From positions 1 to 32,543 of the forward strand of contig CAUZJO010000039.1 in NCBI GenBank assembly GCA_963580245.1: DNA of 32,543 bases, read 5' to 3'. Positions within the stretch are counted from its first letter, which is position 1. Every line of letters starts with the position of its first letter. The DNA comes from CAUZJO01 sp963580245 (GTDB lineage Bacteria > Sumerlaeota > Sumerlaeia > MVZB01). Shown here piece by piece: positions 8,259-16,533 of the stretch. A program made the position numbers and the translations under genes. Below the pieces are notes generated by a model, which saw only the letters and a program-made list of their open reading frames with translations, had not been told where the DNA came from and did no database searches.

Positions 8259-8393
8259 GGGTCCCCCCTTTCCCGTGGCCCGCCCGGATGGAAATCCATC
8301 ACGTACTTTCGGCGACTTTGCGCGCGCGTTCAGCCCCGGTCATTATGGGTTTAGTCTTCCTGTAAAGGCAATGACCAGGCTCTCCGCGTGGCG

Positions 8394-8418
8394 TCCCCCA
8401 CTTGTGCGCGGTGGGGGG
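8394..8418 (+). promoter_or_regulatory. Hairpin covering the ribosome-binding site of the GT-C gene
   Basis: TCCCCCAC (8394-8401) pairs with GTGGGGGG (8411-8418, one T.G pair) around a 9-nt loop. The 3' arm is the only purine-rich Shine-Dalgarno-like run in front of ATG 8426, so the folded RNA would hide it. Confidence 0.45.
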
Positions 8419-8425
8419 CTTCAGT

Positions 8426-9937
8426 ATGTTGCCAAGGATGGGACGGCCCAATAACCAGACCCCTCGGGCTGATCGTTCGTCCTGGTTCGCCTCGTTGCTC
8501 GTCTTGGGTTCCTTTACGTGGATTCTGGTTTGCCTGCTCATGATCCGGCAGGCCTGGCAGGCACCTCAGGTAACCAAGATCTCAGGTCTGTGGTGGGAGA
8601 TCGCGTCGGGGTTGCCGGTGCTTGTGTGGGCCTGGGGACTGGTTTCTGGGAGACTTGACCATCTCCGGCAACGGCAATGGTACGTACTGCTGGCCTGCGC
8701 CGCGATTCTGCGGTTGGTCCTGATCGACCTGCCTCCCGCCCAGTCCGACGACCTCTATCGTTACGTCTGGGAGGGCGGGGTCCAATGGGCAGGGTTTAAT
8801 CCCTATGCCCTGGCGCCCGACTCCGAGGCCCTGGCTCATCTGCGTGACGATCCGTGGGAGAGGATCAACCATCGCCACCTCGCCACGATTTACCCTCCCC
8901 TCGCCCAGTGGAGCTTTACCCTGGCGGTCAAGCTCGGAGGCGCGCTCGGCTCGCCGCTCGTGGGCATGAAGCTGCTGTTCACCTTCTTCGAGTGGCTGGC
9001 GATCATCGCGCTGGCCGGTTGGCTGGCCCGGCGGGGCCGGCCTCCTACGCACCATAGCCGCTTTCAGCCGCCGCAGCCTCGGCTGCTTTGGCGAAGGAGG
9101 CTCGGCGGCGGAGCGGGACGGGCGTGGGCGGGGTTGGTCGCGTTTCATCCGCTGGCCATCATCGAGGTTTCGGGTAACGGGCATCTCGACGGGCTGATGG
9201 TCGCGCTGGTTGTCGCGGCGTTGTGGGCTTGGGAATCCAGGGGCTCCGAAGACGATGCCCCGCACCGTTCGATCGTCCTCGCTCTGGGACTGTTGGCGCT
9301 GACCGGCGCGATTCTGACCAAGCTGGCGCCGGTTCTGTTGCTTCCGTTCGCGATTTGGGTCTTGGGTCGGCGCTGGTGGTGGATCGTGGGAGTCCCCGTG
9401 TTGGGGTTTCTGGCATACCTTCCTTATGCGGACGCGGGTTGGGGGGAACTCACGTCTTCGACAAAGGTTTACCTCTCATCCTGGCACGCCAACGCCCCGC
9501 TATTCGACCTCATTCAGTGGGTTTGCCGGGGCAATCAGCTCACGGCCCGTTACGTTTACTGGGCCGGCCTGATGATCCTGGTCCTTGTCTTGTGGTTGCG
9601 ACGCTGGACGCCGGGGCGGGCGGCGTTGGCGGTTCTGGGGTATTATCTACTCGTCGGACCCGTGCTCCATCCGTGGTACCTGCTGATGATCCTCCCGCTC
9701 GCCGCCGCCGCTCCGAGCGGTCAGTGGGCCTGGCTTTGGCTGACATTAGCCGTACCCTTGGATTACTATCGTTACACGGATGATCCGCCCGGGTGGGTCC
9801 CTTGGATGATCTGGGGACCGTTCTGGGTTCTACTGGTGGGATCGTTTGTCTGGGGAGAACTCGAGAGCCGGTCGGGGGGACCCATCCGATTTCGGTTCAT
9901 GATCCGAAGAGGCGGGTCGGGAAGGAGCGGCGAATGA
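8426..9937 (+). CDS. GT-C fold integral-membrane glycosyltransferase (polyprenol-phosphate sugar dependent, MptB/DUF2029-like)
   Basis: This is a polytopic protein of about 503 residues with roughly ten to twelve hydrophobic segments. The first periplasmic loop carries SDDLYRYVWEGGVQWAGFNPY (first Asp pair near residue 108), followed by INHRHLATIYPPLAQ. This DD/YRY.W.G....G.NPY....YPP pattern is characteristic of GT-C mannosyl/arabinosyl-type transferases that use polyprenyl-phosphate sugars on the outer face of the inner membrane. HPLAIIEVSGNGHLDGLMVAL is a second family block. ATG 8426 follows GGGGGG at normal spacing; TTG 8402 and ATG 8438 are less likely. The stop overlaps the next start as ATGA, so the nuclease gene was translationally coupled. 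Acceptor and sugar are unknown; a role in surface glycan or lipoglycan assembly is inferred. Confidence 0.82.
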   Translation: MLPRMGRPNNQTPRADRSSWFASLLVLGSFTWILVCLLMIRQAWQAPQVTKISGLWWEIASGLPVLVWAWGLVSGRLDHLRQRQWYVLLACAAILRLVLIDLPPAQSDDLYRYVWEGGVQWAGFNPYALAPDSEALAHLRDDPWERINHRHLATIYPPLAQWSFTLAVKLGGALGSPLVGMKLLFTFFEWLAIIALAGWLARRGRPPTHHSRFQPPQPRLLWRRRLGGGAGRAWAGLVAFHPLAIIEVSGNGHLDGLMVALVVAALWAWESRGSEDDAPHRSIVLALGLLALTGAILTKLAPVLLLPFAIWVLGRRWWWIVGVPVLGFLAYLPYADAGWGELTSSTKVYLSSWHANAPLFDLIQWVCRGNQLTARYVYWAGLMILVLVLWLRRWTPGRAALAVLGYYLLVGPVLHPWYLLMILPLAAAAPSGQWAWLWLTLAVPLDYYRYTDDPPGWVPWMIWGPFWVLLVGSFVWGELESRSGGPIRFRFMIRRGGSGRSGE

Positions 9938-10621
9938 TCCGAATCGTCGTGGACGACCGCGAACGGGCGGGCGGACTGGCCCGGGCAATCGGGCGCGTCA
10001 TAGGCCGACGGCCCGAGGTGGCCAGGCTGGCGGTCGGCGACGTCACGATCGGCGACCGATTCGTGGTTGAGCGCAAGGAGGCGGCCGATTGGGGCGTGTC
10101 ACTGCGCGACGGCCGTCTCGCGCGCCAAATTGGGGCGGCTCAAGGGCGTGCGCGGGGCGATCCTGATCGTGGAGGGAGAGTTCAGCCCGCGAATCCTGCG
10201 GGGAGTGGACCCACGGCGTGTCCGCCAGGCGATGCTCGAGGTCAGTCTGAATTGGCGAATCCCGCTGCTCCACAGCCGAGACGTGGCGGACACGGCCCAC
10301 TGAATCGGTGCTTTAGCCGAACGCATCGGCGGCGACGCGTCGGAGATCGGGCTGGCCTTGGAAACGAGGGCCAAGCTGGCCGCCTCCCCACTGGGTCTGG
10401 CCCGAGCCTCGGACCCGTCGCCATCGCAGAGGACTGAAAATGTTCAACTTGCCGCTCTGGAACGTATCCAATCCTTGGGACATCGAAAGGCCGCGCTCCT
10501 CCTGGAGCATTTTGGATCGGTCAGTGCCATTGCTCGGGCGGATGAGGAGCAGTTGACGAGCGTGCGCGGTATCGGTCCCACGCTGGCGCGCAAGATATCC
10601 GAGAGTCTGACTTCGAGGTGA
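9934..10621 (+). pseudogene. ERCC4 (XPF/Mus81-type) nuclease with HhH domain, broken by frameshift and TGA
   Basis: ATG 9934 overlaps the previous stop by four bases. The first 65 residues carry the ERCC4 nuclease motif: IVVDDRERAGG, then GDVTIGDRFVVERKEAADW, matching D..E...GD......ERK....D. Around 10125-10140 (GGGG run) the frame shifts, and the coding sense continues one frame over (RLKGVRGAILIVEGEFSPR, DPRRVRQAMLEVSLNWRIPL). It meets an in-frame TGA at 10301-10303, where the family commonly has Trp. It then continues (IGALAERIGGDASEIGLALE) into a C-terminal helix-hairpin-helix (IQSLGHRKAALLLEHFGSVS, VRGIGPTLARKI). An intact protein would be about 229 residues and cut branched or flapped DNA. 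As written it cannot be translated whole. Sequencing error at the GGGG run could account for the frameshift but not easily for the stop. Confidence 0.78.
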
Positions 10622-10942
10622 GTCCCCGGAAGCGCGAAATGGCGCTCTCACAACAGCCCAATTGGGATTCTCCTAAAGCAAACCCCGAGACGGGGGAATG
10701 CCCGGCCACGAAGGGAAGGGGAAGCCCGTTGGCGGACCCGCCCGGAAAAACCGTATAAAAAACTGAGAATATTGATGCTATACACGCCCCGGATCAACCG
10801 AAAAGAAATAGAATGAGGCCAAGATGGGCGTTCTGATATACATTAACCCATGGAAAGGGAAACGGCATCGATTTTGCTTAGTTCCATTGAAGATGCGGAT
10901 GCACTTGGATGAAATGGAAGGCCGTTGTCTGTTTGAAAGACC
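10622..10942 (+). other. Leader / intergenic region before the secretion operon
   Basis: These 321 bases contain no convincing gene. A short hairpin AGCGC/GCGCT (10631-10646) follows the nuclease stop without a T-run. A GC-rich segment with possible RNA structure lies at 10672-10740, and an AT-rich patch (about 10745-10790) follows. I find no consensus promoter I would defend. The length and structure suggest a long 5' leader of the gsp operon. Confidence 0.4.
10672..10740 (+). ncRNA. Possible c-di-GMP-I (GEMM)-like riboswitch, degenerate
   Basis: In order, the segment contains GCAAACC, a small CCCCG/CGGGG hairpin, GGGA, GC, GCCACG and a closing GCCCGTTGGCGG. This echoes the GEMM order GCAAACC - hairpin - GGGACGC AAA GCCACG - GCCGGGUUGCCG. 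GCCACG can also pair with CGT-T-GGC to form the second hairpin. Against it, the conserved AAA block (which includes the ligand-contacting A) reads CCG, and there is a one-base insertion. The position ahead of a pilus/secretion operon is typical for this class. It could be a decayed or variant copy, or chance. Confidence 0.25.
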
Positions 10943-12772
10943 ATGATGCTTCAAAACCGAAAATTTATGGGTGAGATGCTGGTCGGCAAGGGACTGCTCG
11001 ATCCGGACGACCTCGATCAGGCTCTCAACGAGCAAAAGCGCACGGGCGACCGCCTAGGCGAGATTCTGTGCAAGATGGGGGCGATCGGCGAGGAAGACCT
11101 CATGCGCACCCTCTCCGAGCAGCTCAGCATCCCATTCCTACCCCTGACCGACATCAAAGTCGATCGCGAGGCGGTCGATTCGGTCCCCGCCCGGCTCGTC
11201 AATCTCTATGATTTCGTCCCCCTCAAGCGCGAGGGCAGCACCTTGCGCGTGGCGATGAACGACCCGCTCGACGTGCACACACTCGACGAATTGCGCCTGC
11301 ACTTGAAGGCCGAAATCGAACCCGTTTTCGCCACGTCCAAGGACATCCATGACACGATCAAGCGCTACTACGGCATCGGCGCCGACACGATGGAAGGCAT
11401 GCTCGAGATCGCCGACGACGGGGAAGACGGCAAGGAATTCAAACCCGCGCTGGTCGATGACATCGAAGACCTGGCCGAGGATGCCTCGATCGTCCGCTTC
11501 GTCAACCAGATCATCATGGAGGCGATCGACGACCGGGCCACCGACATCCACTTCGAACCGCTCGAGGAACTGTTGCGCATCCGCTACCGGATCGACGGCC
11601 TGCTCTACGAGGCGACGGTGCCGACGACGATCAGCCGTTATCAGGCGGCCATCATCTCGCGCCTGAAGATCATGGCCGACCTCAACATCGCCGAGCGCCG
11701 GCTGCCCCAGGACGGCAAAATCGTCATCCGCAAGGGCGACAGTGACTTCGACTTACGCGTCTCGACTATCCCCACTCCCAACGGCGAGTCGGTGGTGTTG
11801 CGTATCTTGTCGCGCGACAGCGAGTTCGTGACCATCGAAAAACTGGGCTTCGACGGACATCACAGCAAAATCATGCGGGGCATGATTCAGCAGCCCCACG
11901 GGATTCTCTACGTGACCGGGCCGACCGGATCGGGCAAGTCGACGACCCTGTACGCGGCACTCAACGAGATTAACCAGATCGAACGGAAGATATTGAGCAT
12001 TGAGGACCCGATCGAGTACCGGATCAACGGGGTCATGCAGGTGCAGGTCAACCCGAGTATCGGCCTGAACTTCGCCCGCTGTCTGCGGACCTTCCTGCGC
12101 CAGGATCCGGACGTGATCATGGTCGGTGAGACGCGCGACCAGGAGACGGCGCAGATCACGATCCAGACCGCCCTGACCGGCCACCTTGTCTTCTCGACGC
12201 TGCACACCAACGACGCCTGTTCTGCCGTGACGCGCTTGCTCGACATGGGGATCGAGCCGTTCCTGATCAGTTCGTCGCTCGAGGGTTTGGTGGCCCAGCG
12301 CCTGGTGCGCAAGCTCTGCCCCGAATGCAAACAACCCTGCAAGACCGACCCATACCAACTCGCGCGGGTGAACGTGACGGGGGACGACCCGGACACATTG
12401 GAACTCTATCGCAACCGGGGTTGCGAGAAGTGTCGCTATACGGGCTTCCTCGGCCGGACGGCGATCTATGAGATCGTGCAGATCACCGAGGAGTTCCGGC
12501 GGATGATGGTTGAACGTGCTCCGGCCAATGAACTCAAGAAACTGGCCGTGAAGAACGGCCTGCTCCCGATGCGCCACGGCGGGTGGATGAAATGCAAGGA
12601 AGGCGTCACGACGACCGAGGAGGTGCTGCGCGTGACAATGGAGGACGAAAGCGACTTTAGCGAAGTCGCCCCGCCGCCCGAGCCGGAGCAAACCCAAGGC
12701 GCGCCGGAACCCGTTCAGTCCCAACCCGCTCCCGTCGAGATGGCCATCGATTTCCGCGAAGAGGCGCAATGA
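10943..12772 (+). CDS. gspE: Type II secretion / type IV pilus assembly ATPase GspE (PilB/MshE-like) with MshEN domain
   Basis: This 609-residue hexameric ATPase powers pseudopilus assembly at the inner membrane. Residues 8-31 and 37-60 are two tandem 24-residue MshEN motifs separated by exactly five residues (copy two starts RLGEILCKMGAIGEEDL); MshEN domains bind c-di-GMP. The catalytic half has Walker A GPTGSGKST (about 326), the Asp box SIEDPIEY (about 352), Walker B DVIMVGETRD (about 390), the His box TGHLVFSTLHTNDA (about 412) and a tetracysteine zinc site (CPEC at about 458, CEKC at about 494). It ends in a Pro/Gln/Glu-rich tail of about 40 residues that most homologues lack. ATG 10943 or the adjacent ATG 10946 is the start; the RBS is weak. 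It heads the operon with gspF 131 bp downstream. Confidence 0.95.
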   Translation: MMLQNRKFMGEMLVGKGLLDPDDLDQALNEQKRTGDRLGEILCKMGAIGEEDLMRTLSEQLSIPFLPLTDIKVDREAVDSVPARLVNLYDFVPLKREGSTLRVAMNDPLDVHTLDELRLHLKAEIEPVFATSKDIHDTIKRYYGIGADTMEGMLEIADDGEDGKEFKPALVDDIEDLAEDASIVRFVNQIIMEAIDDRATDIHFEPLEELLRIRYRIDGLLYEATVPTTISRYQAAIISRLKIMADLNIAERRLPQDGKIVIRKGDSDFDLRVSTIPTPNGESVVLRILSRDSEFVTIEKLGFDGHHSKIMRGMIQQPHGILYVTGPTGSGKSTTLYAALNEINQIERKILSIEDPIEYRINGVMQVQVNPSIGLNFARCLRTFLRQDPDVIMVGETRDQETAQITIQTALTGHLVFSTLHTNDACSAVTRLLDMGIEPFLISSSLEGLVAQRLVRKLCPECKQPCKTDPYQLARVNVTGDDPDTLELYRNRGCEKCRYTGFLGRTAIYEIVQITEEFRRMMVERAPANELKKLAVKNGLLPMRHGGWMKCKEGVTTTEEVLRVTMEDESDFSEVAPPPEPEQTQGAPEPVQSQPAPVEMAIDFREEAQ

Positions 12773-12903
12773 GCGTCCGAGCATGGTTGAAGTTCCCCGC
12801 CGATTCATCGTCCATGGCCTCTTCTGTTTTTCTTGAGCCTGATCCAAGGGCGTGATTGGTATTTGAGACGTTCGGTCAAGAACTCGGAGGATGGTTCAAT
12901 CCC

Positions 12904-14133
12904 GTGCCCGTTTTCACTTATAAAGCCAAGGACCGCAAGGGTGAGCTGATCACCGGCACGCTCGACGCCGACACGCGCGGTGCCGTGAGCAATCGGCTCC
13001 AGTCGATGGGCTACTTCCCCGTCGACATCAGCGGCGGCGGCGACGAAGGGGGGGCCGGGGCCAAACTCAAGCAGCTCGGCAAGCAGCGCGCCGCCCGTGT
13101 GCGCAGCGCCGACCTGTCCCATTTCTATCGCCAGATGAGCGACCTGATCGGCGCGGGCGTGCCGCTGGTCAAGTCGCTCGGCATCGTGCGCAGCCAAACC
13201 GAGCACGCGGGGCTGCAAACGATCCTGGGTCAGGTCAGCGCCGACGTGCAGGGGGGCGACACCTTCGCCGGCGCGCTGGACAATCACCCGCAAACGTTTA
13301 CCAAACTGACAGTCGCCCTGGTGCGCGCCGGCGAGGCGGGTGGCCTGCTCGACCAGTCGCTCATCCGCATCTCCGACTACGCCGAGAGCCAGGAGGAGAT
13401 CAAGAGCAAGCTCAAGTCGGCCATGGCGTATCCCGTCATCATGCTGCTGTTCGGAACCGTGGCCATTATCGTGCTGCTGACCTACGTGATGCCCAAGGTG
13501 CTCGACATCTTCGCCGAACTGGGTCAGACCCTACCGGCCATCACGGCGTTCCTGATCGATATCACCAATTTCCTGCGAGACTACTGGCACGCCCTCATCA
13601 TCGGCGGGGTTCTGGCCGGCTTTGGCTTCAGGCGTTTCATCAAGACCGATCGCGGGGAGCACCAGTTCCACCTGTTCCTGTTGAAGCTCCCCAAGTTCGG
13701 CGACCTGCTTCTCAAGCGCGAAATCGCGGCCTTCACGCGCACGTTGGGCTCGCTCTTGCGCAACGGCGTCCCGATCCTCAATGCCCTCTCGATCTCCAGC
13801 GAGGTGATGACGATCCGGCCGATCCGCGCTGAAATCGAGAAGATCCCCGAGAGCATCACGCAGGGTTCGGGAATGGCGCCTAGTTTGCGCAGCAGTCCGC
13901 TCTTCCCGCCGATCGTGGTCAACATGGTCGCCATCGGCGAGGAGACGGGGCAATTGCCCGACATTTTGTTGCGCGTCGCCGATTCGTACGAAGTCCAGGT
14001 CGAGCGGGCCATCAAGACCGTGACCTCGATCATCGAGCCGATCATCATCCTGGTGCTCGGGTTGATCGTGGGCTTTATCGTCATCGCCATGTTGTTGCCG
14101 GTCTTCTCAATCGATCCGACCGCGGGGATGTAA
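12904..14133 (+). CDS. gspF: Type II secretion inner-membrane platform protein GspF
   Basis: The start is GTG 12904, which gives the canonical beginning VPVFTYKAKDRKGELITGTL and a normal length of 409 residues; GGAGG lies 12 bases upstream. The protein has two GspF domains. The first carries LSHFYRQMSDLIGAGVPLVKSL and VRAGEAGGLLDQSL; the second carries EIAAFTRTLGSLLRNGVPIL and VAIGEETGQLPDIL. Membrane spans are at about residues 175-195 (MLLFGTVAIIVLLTYVMPKV), 225-240 and the C-terminus (IIILVLGLIVGFIVIAMLLP). It forms the platform that GspE engages. It is followed after three bases by gspH with no gspG in between. Confidence 0.95.
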   Translation: MPVFTYKAKDRKGELITGTLDADTRGAVSNRLQSMGYFPVDISGGGDEGGAGAKLKQLGKQRAARVRSADLSHFYRQMSDLIGAGVPLVKSLGIVRSQTEHAGLQTILGQVSADVQGGDTFAGALDNHPQTFTKLTVALVRAGEAGGLLDQSLIRISDYAESQEEIKSKLKSAMAYPVIMLLFGTVAIIVLLTYVMPKVLDIFAELGQTLPAITAFLIDITNFLRDYWHALIIGGVLAGFGFRRFIKTDRGEHQFHLFLLKLPKFGDLLLKREIAAFTRTLGSLLRNGVPILNALSISSEVMTIRPIRAEIEKIPESITQGSGMAPSLRSSPLFPPIVVNMVAIGEETGQLPDILLRVADSYEVQVERAIKTVTSIIEPIIILVLGLIVGFIVIAMLLPVFSIDPTAGM

Positions 14134-14136
14134 ACC

Positions 14137-14730
14137 ATGACGCAGCGCCGGCGCGGCTTCACGTTCATCGAGATCATGATGGTCATGGTGATCGTCATGC
14201 TGCTGCTGGCGATCTCTCTGCCGCGGCTCCAGGGATCATGGCAGAAGGCGCGGCTCAAGCGGGCGGGGCGTGACATCGCGGGGATGCTGCGTTATGCGCG
14301 CAACGCCGCCGTGCTGCGCGAACTGCCCTGCGAGGTGCGTTTCGATCCCGAGGAGAGTCTCTATCAATTCGTGATGCTCGATGAATTTCAGCAGCCGATC
14401 GAGCAAAAGCGGCGACGACGACGGCGGCGGCCCGAGGACAAGATCGACTTCTCGGTCGGCGGTGACGTGGCCGGGGTGCGACGCTTGGATGACGTCTATA
14501 TCTCCGCGATATACACGGCCGCGCCCCTGACCGAAGACACCGAGCGGCCGCGTATCATTTATTACGCCGACGGCTCGGCCACGCCGGCCACGATCGTTCT
14601 GCAAGACTCCAAGGATCGCGCGATCAACGTTGAGGTCTACCGCACCACGGGCATGGCTCGGGTGGAACTCGGCGTTCCCGAAAAAGAGCCAAAAGCCAGG
14701 ACGCTCTATTATGGACCGAAGAAAAAGTGA
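14137..14730 (+). CDS. gspH: Minor pseudopilin GspH/FimT-like
   Basis: This 197-residue prepilin has the leader MTQRRRG and a cleavage/methylation site G-FTFIEIMM, followed by the hydrophobic stalk helix (VMVIVMLLLAISLP). Glu at +5 is present. The N-helix continues with RDIAGMLRYARNAAVLRELP, the GspH pattern that leads into a beta-rich head. An unusual run of eight or so arginines (residues about 91-99) sits within the head region. The start ATG is 3 bases after the gspF stop. The gene occupies the place where gspG is usually found, but the pattern favours GspH over GspG because the DPWG/YDP calcium-loop motif is absent. Confidence 0.88.
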   Translation: MTQRRRGFTFIEIMMVMVIVMLLLAISLPRLQGSWQKARLKRAGRDIAGMLRYARNAAVLRELPCEVRFDPEESLYQFVMLDEFQQPIEQKRRRRRRRPEDKIDFSVGGDVAGVRRLDDVYISAIYTAAPLTEDTERPRIIYYADGSATPATIVLQDSKDRAINVEVYRTTGMARVELGVPEKEPKARTLYYGPKKK

Positions 14731-14743
14731 GGGCGAAGAATCG

Positions 14744-15232
14744 ATGAGCTTTCCCGCGCGTCGCCACCGATCGGTCCGCCGACCGCTGCCGGGGTTCGTC
14801 CTGCTCGAGGTGCTGCTGTCGCTGACGATCCTGGCCATCTCGGTGGCGGCGTTCATGCGCTCGTTCACCAGCTCGCTGAAGGCCACGAGCCTGATGGAGG
14901 TGCGGACCCAGGCGATCTTCTTCGCCGATCAACTCATGGATGAGTTCGAGATTTTCCCTCCCGCCTCCAACGAACAGAGCGAAGGCGGCTTCGGCGACGC
15001 TTACGCCGAGTTCTCGTGGTCGGTCGACGTGGAGATCATCAGTCCCAAGTACCGCCTGCGCGATGAACCCGATGGAATCGATCAGTACTTCGCCATGCGC
15101 AACTACACGCTCGAAATCCGTTACGACGACGGAACGAAAGAGAACGGAGCGAGCGCCCTGCGCCTGGATTCGGCCATCATCGGTTTCGAGAAATTCTCGC
15201 AGCAATCCAAACTGTCCTACGCCAACTATTAG
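14744..15232 (+). CDS. gspI: Minor pseudopilin GspI-like
   Basis: ATG 14744 is preceded by GAGGG and gives a leader rich in Arg/Pro. The prepilin peptidase site is PG-FVLLEVLLSLTILAISVAA, with Glu at +5. The 162-residue protein has the GspI-like continuation SLKATSLMEVRTQAIFFADQLMDE and a small beta head. The alternative ATG 14711 overlaps gspH by 20 bases and lacks a good RBS. GspI interacts with GspJ and GspK at the pseudopilus tip. The order H-I-J-K matches classical operons. Confidence 0.88.
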   Translation: MSFPARRHRSVRRPLPGFVLLEVLLSLTILAISVAAFMRSFTSSLKATSLMEVRTQAIFFADQLMDEFEIFPPASNEQSEGGFGDAYAEFSWSVDVEIISPKYRLRDEPDGIDQYFAMRNYTLEIRYDDGTKENGASALRLDSAIIGFEKFSQQSKLSYANY

Positions 15233-15242
15233 AGGTGCAGTC

Positions 15243-16520
15243 GTGCGACCCCGCGTCAGCTTGATACGAACATCGTCAAACTCCAAAGCCTTCACGCTGG
15301 TCGAAGTGCTGCTTGCTTCGTTTATCTTCGGCCTGACGATGGTGGCGATCGCGACGGTTTTGCGCACGGGCATCCGCTCGTGGCGCGTGGGCCACCAGAT
15401 GTCTGAAATCATGCAGACCGCCCGCATCACCCATGACGTCGTCCTGCGCGATCTAAACAACATCCTCTACATCACCGAGAACCAGTATAACAATGTGTTC
15501 AGGCAACAATTGACGCAGATCTCGCTGCTGTTCGATCGCGATGAGGATTACGACCTGACCGGGCGCGCGCGCGATGCGCGCCGCGAGAGCAGACGGCGAG
15601 AGAGACGACGACGCAACGACGACGAAGGGAACCAGCGAGAATCGCGCGATCCACTGGCCCTCGACCAGATCGCGCCTCCGCTGGACCTGACGTTCAGCGT
15701 CAATGACGGCGGCAAGACCGACACCGTTAACCTGGCCCGCGCCTACCAGCCGCGCTGGCCCAACGACCCCAGGACCTGGGGCATCCGGCGCGTGACGTTC
15801 TACGTCGAGGACAACGTCCTCTATCGCAAGGAGGCGGACCCCTACGGTTACAACCCCGGGATGGAGACCAACCGCAACGACTTGCTGCACAACCCCGCCT
15901 ACGCGGGCCGCATGCCCAATCTGCCGTTCTTGAACGACACCGAATCTTCCTATGGGGCGCTGGGCGGATTGTTCAATCCGTCTTCTCTGCGGACGGGAAA
16001 CTGGTCGGCCGGCGGCAATCTTGACGTGCTCAACGCGCTGTCGGGTTACGACGGCCAATCGTTCGGCGACTTGCTGATCCCCAGCCGGTTGGACGTGGCC
16101 GAACCGATCTGCGAGGGCGTGGAGGTCTTCGACGTGACGTTGGGTTACTTCCAGGAGGCGGTCTGGATCGAGGTGATGGATTGGGAATCAGGCTCCTCGC
16201 GTTATCGCAACCCCCTGGACTTGGATTTCGATTACGAGTCCTTGGAAGATCAAATCAATCAATACATGCAATCGGGAGGTGGACTGGTGTCGCCCGAAGC
16301 GCTGTTGGGTCTCAACCAAACCCAAGCCGACGACCTGCCGGGCTACATGGCGATCCAACTGGGCGTGCGCGCCCCCGGTGGAAAGGGCCGGCTGCATTCG
16401 TTCACGTTCTTCTATTCCTTTCCCCAGGCCCAGGAGACGGACACGCTCATCCTCGATGAAATGGAGCGGCGACGACCCCTGTTGCCGACGACGGTTGCCA
16501 GGAGAAACAGGAGACGCTAG
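15243..16520 (+). CDS. gspJ: Minor pseudopilin GspJ-like, enlarged (425 residues)
   Basis: GTG 15243 follows AGAGGTG. The N-terminus reads SNSKA-FTLVEVLLASFIFGLT, so the -1 residue of the prepilin peptidase site is Ala instead of the usual Gly; Glu +5 is present. The stalk is followed by GIRSWRVGHQMSEIMQTARI and VLRDL, a GspJ hallmark. The head is about twice the usual GspJ length. It contains an Arg/Glu-rich low-complexity segment (about residues 104-137) and Asn/Tyr/Gly-rich loops. The C-terminus carries YMAIQLGVRAPGGKGRLHSF, the last GspJ-like strand region, and ends RRNRRR. It begins 10 bases after gspI. The extra sequence may be a lineage-specific tip decoration. Confidence 0.82.
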   Translation: MRPRVSLIRTSSNSKAFTLVEVLLASFIFGLTMVAIATVLRTGIRSWRVGHQMSEIMQTARITHDVVLRDLNNILYITENQYNNVFRQQLTQISLLFDRDEDYDLTGRARDARRESRRRERRRRNDDEGNQRESRDPLALDQIAPPLDLTFSVNDGGKTDTVNLARAYQPRWPNDPRTWGIRRVTFYVEDNVLYRKEADPYGYNPGMETNRNDLLHNPAYAGRMPNLPFLNDTESSYGALGGLFNPSSLRTGNWSAGGNLDVLNALSGYDGQSFGDLLIPSRLDVAEPICEGVEVFDVTLGYFQEAVWIEVMDWESGSSRYRNPLDLDFDYESLEDQINQYMQSGGGLVSPEALLGLNQTQADDLPGYMAIQLGVRAPGGKGRLHSFTFFYSFPQAQETDTLILDEMERRRPLLPTTVARRNRRR

Positions 16521-16533
16521 GACGGTGACGCGG

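Noticed and set aside
10705..10742. Possible cobalamin riboswitch core (GGGAA ... GCGGACCCGCC)
   Set aside because: The second half looks similar, but the GGTG...AATCC element and the final CACTGT are missing, and the downstream genes have no link to cobalamin.
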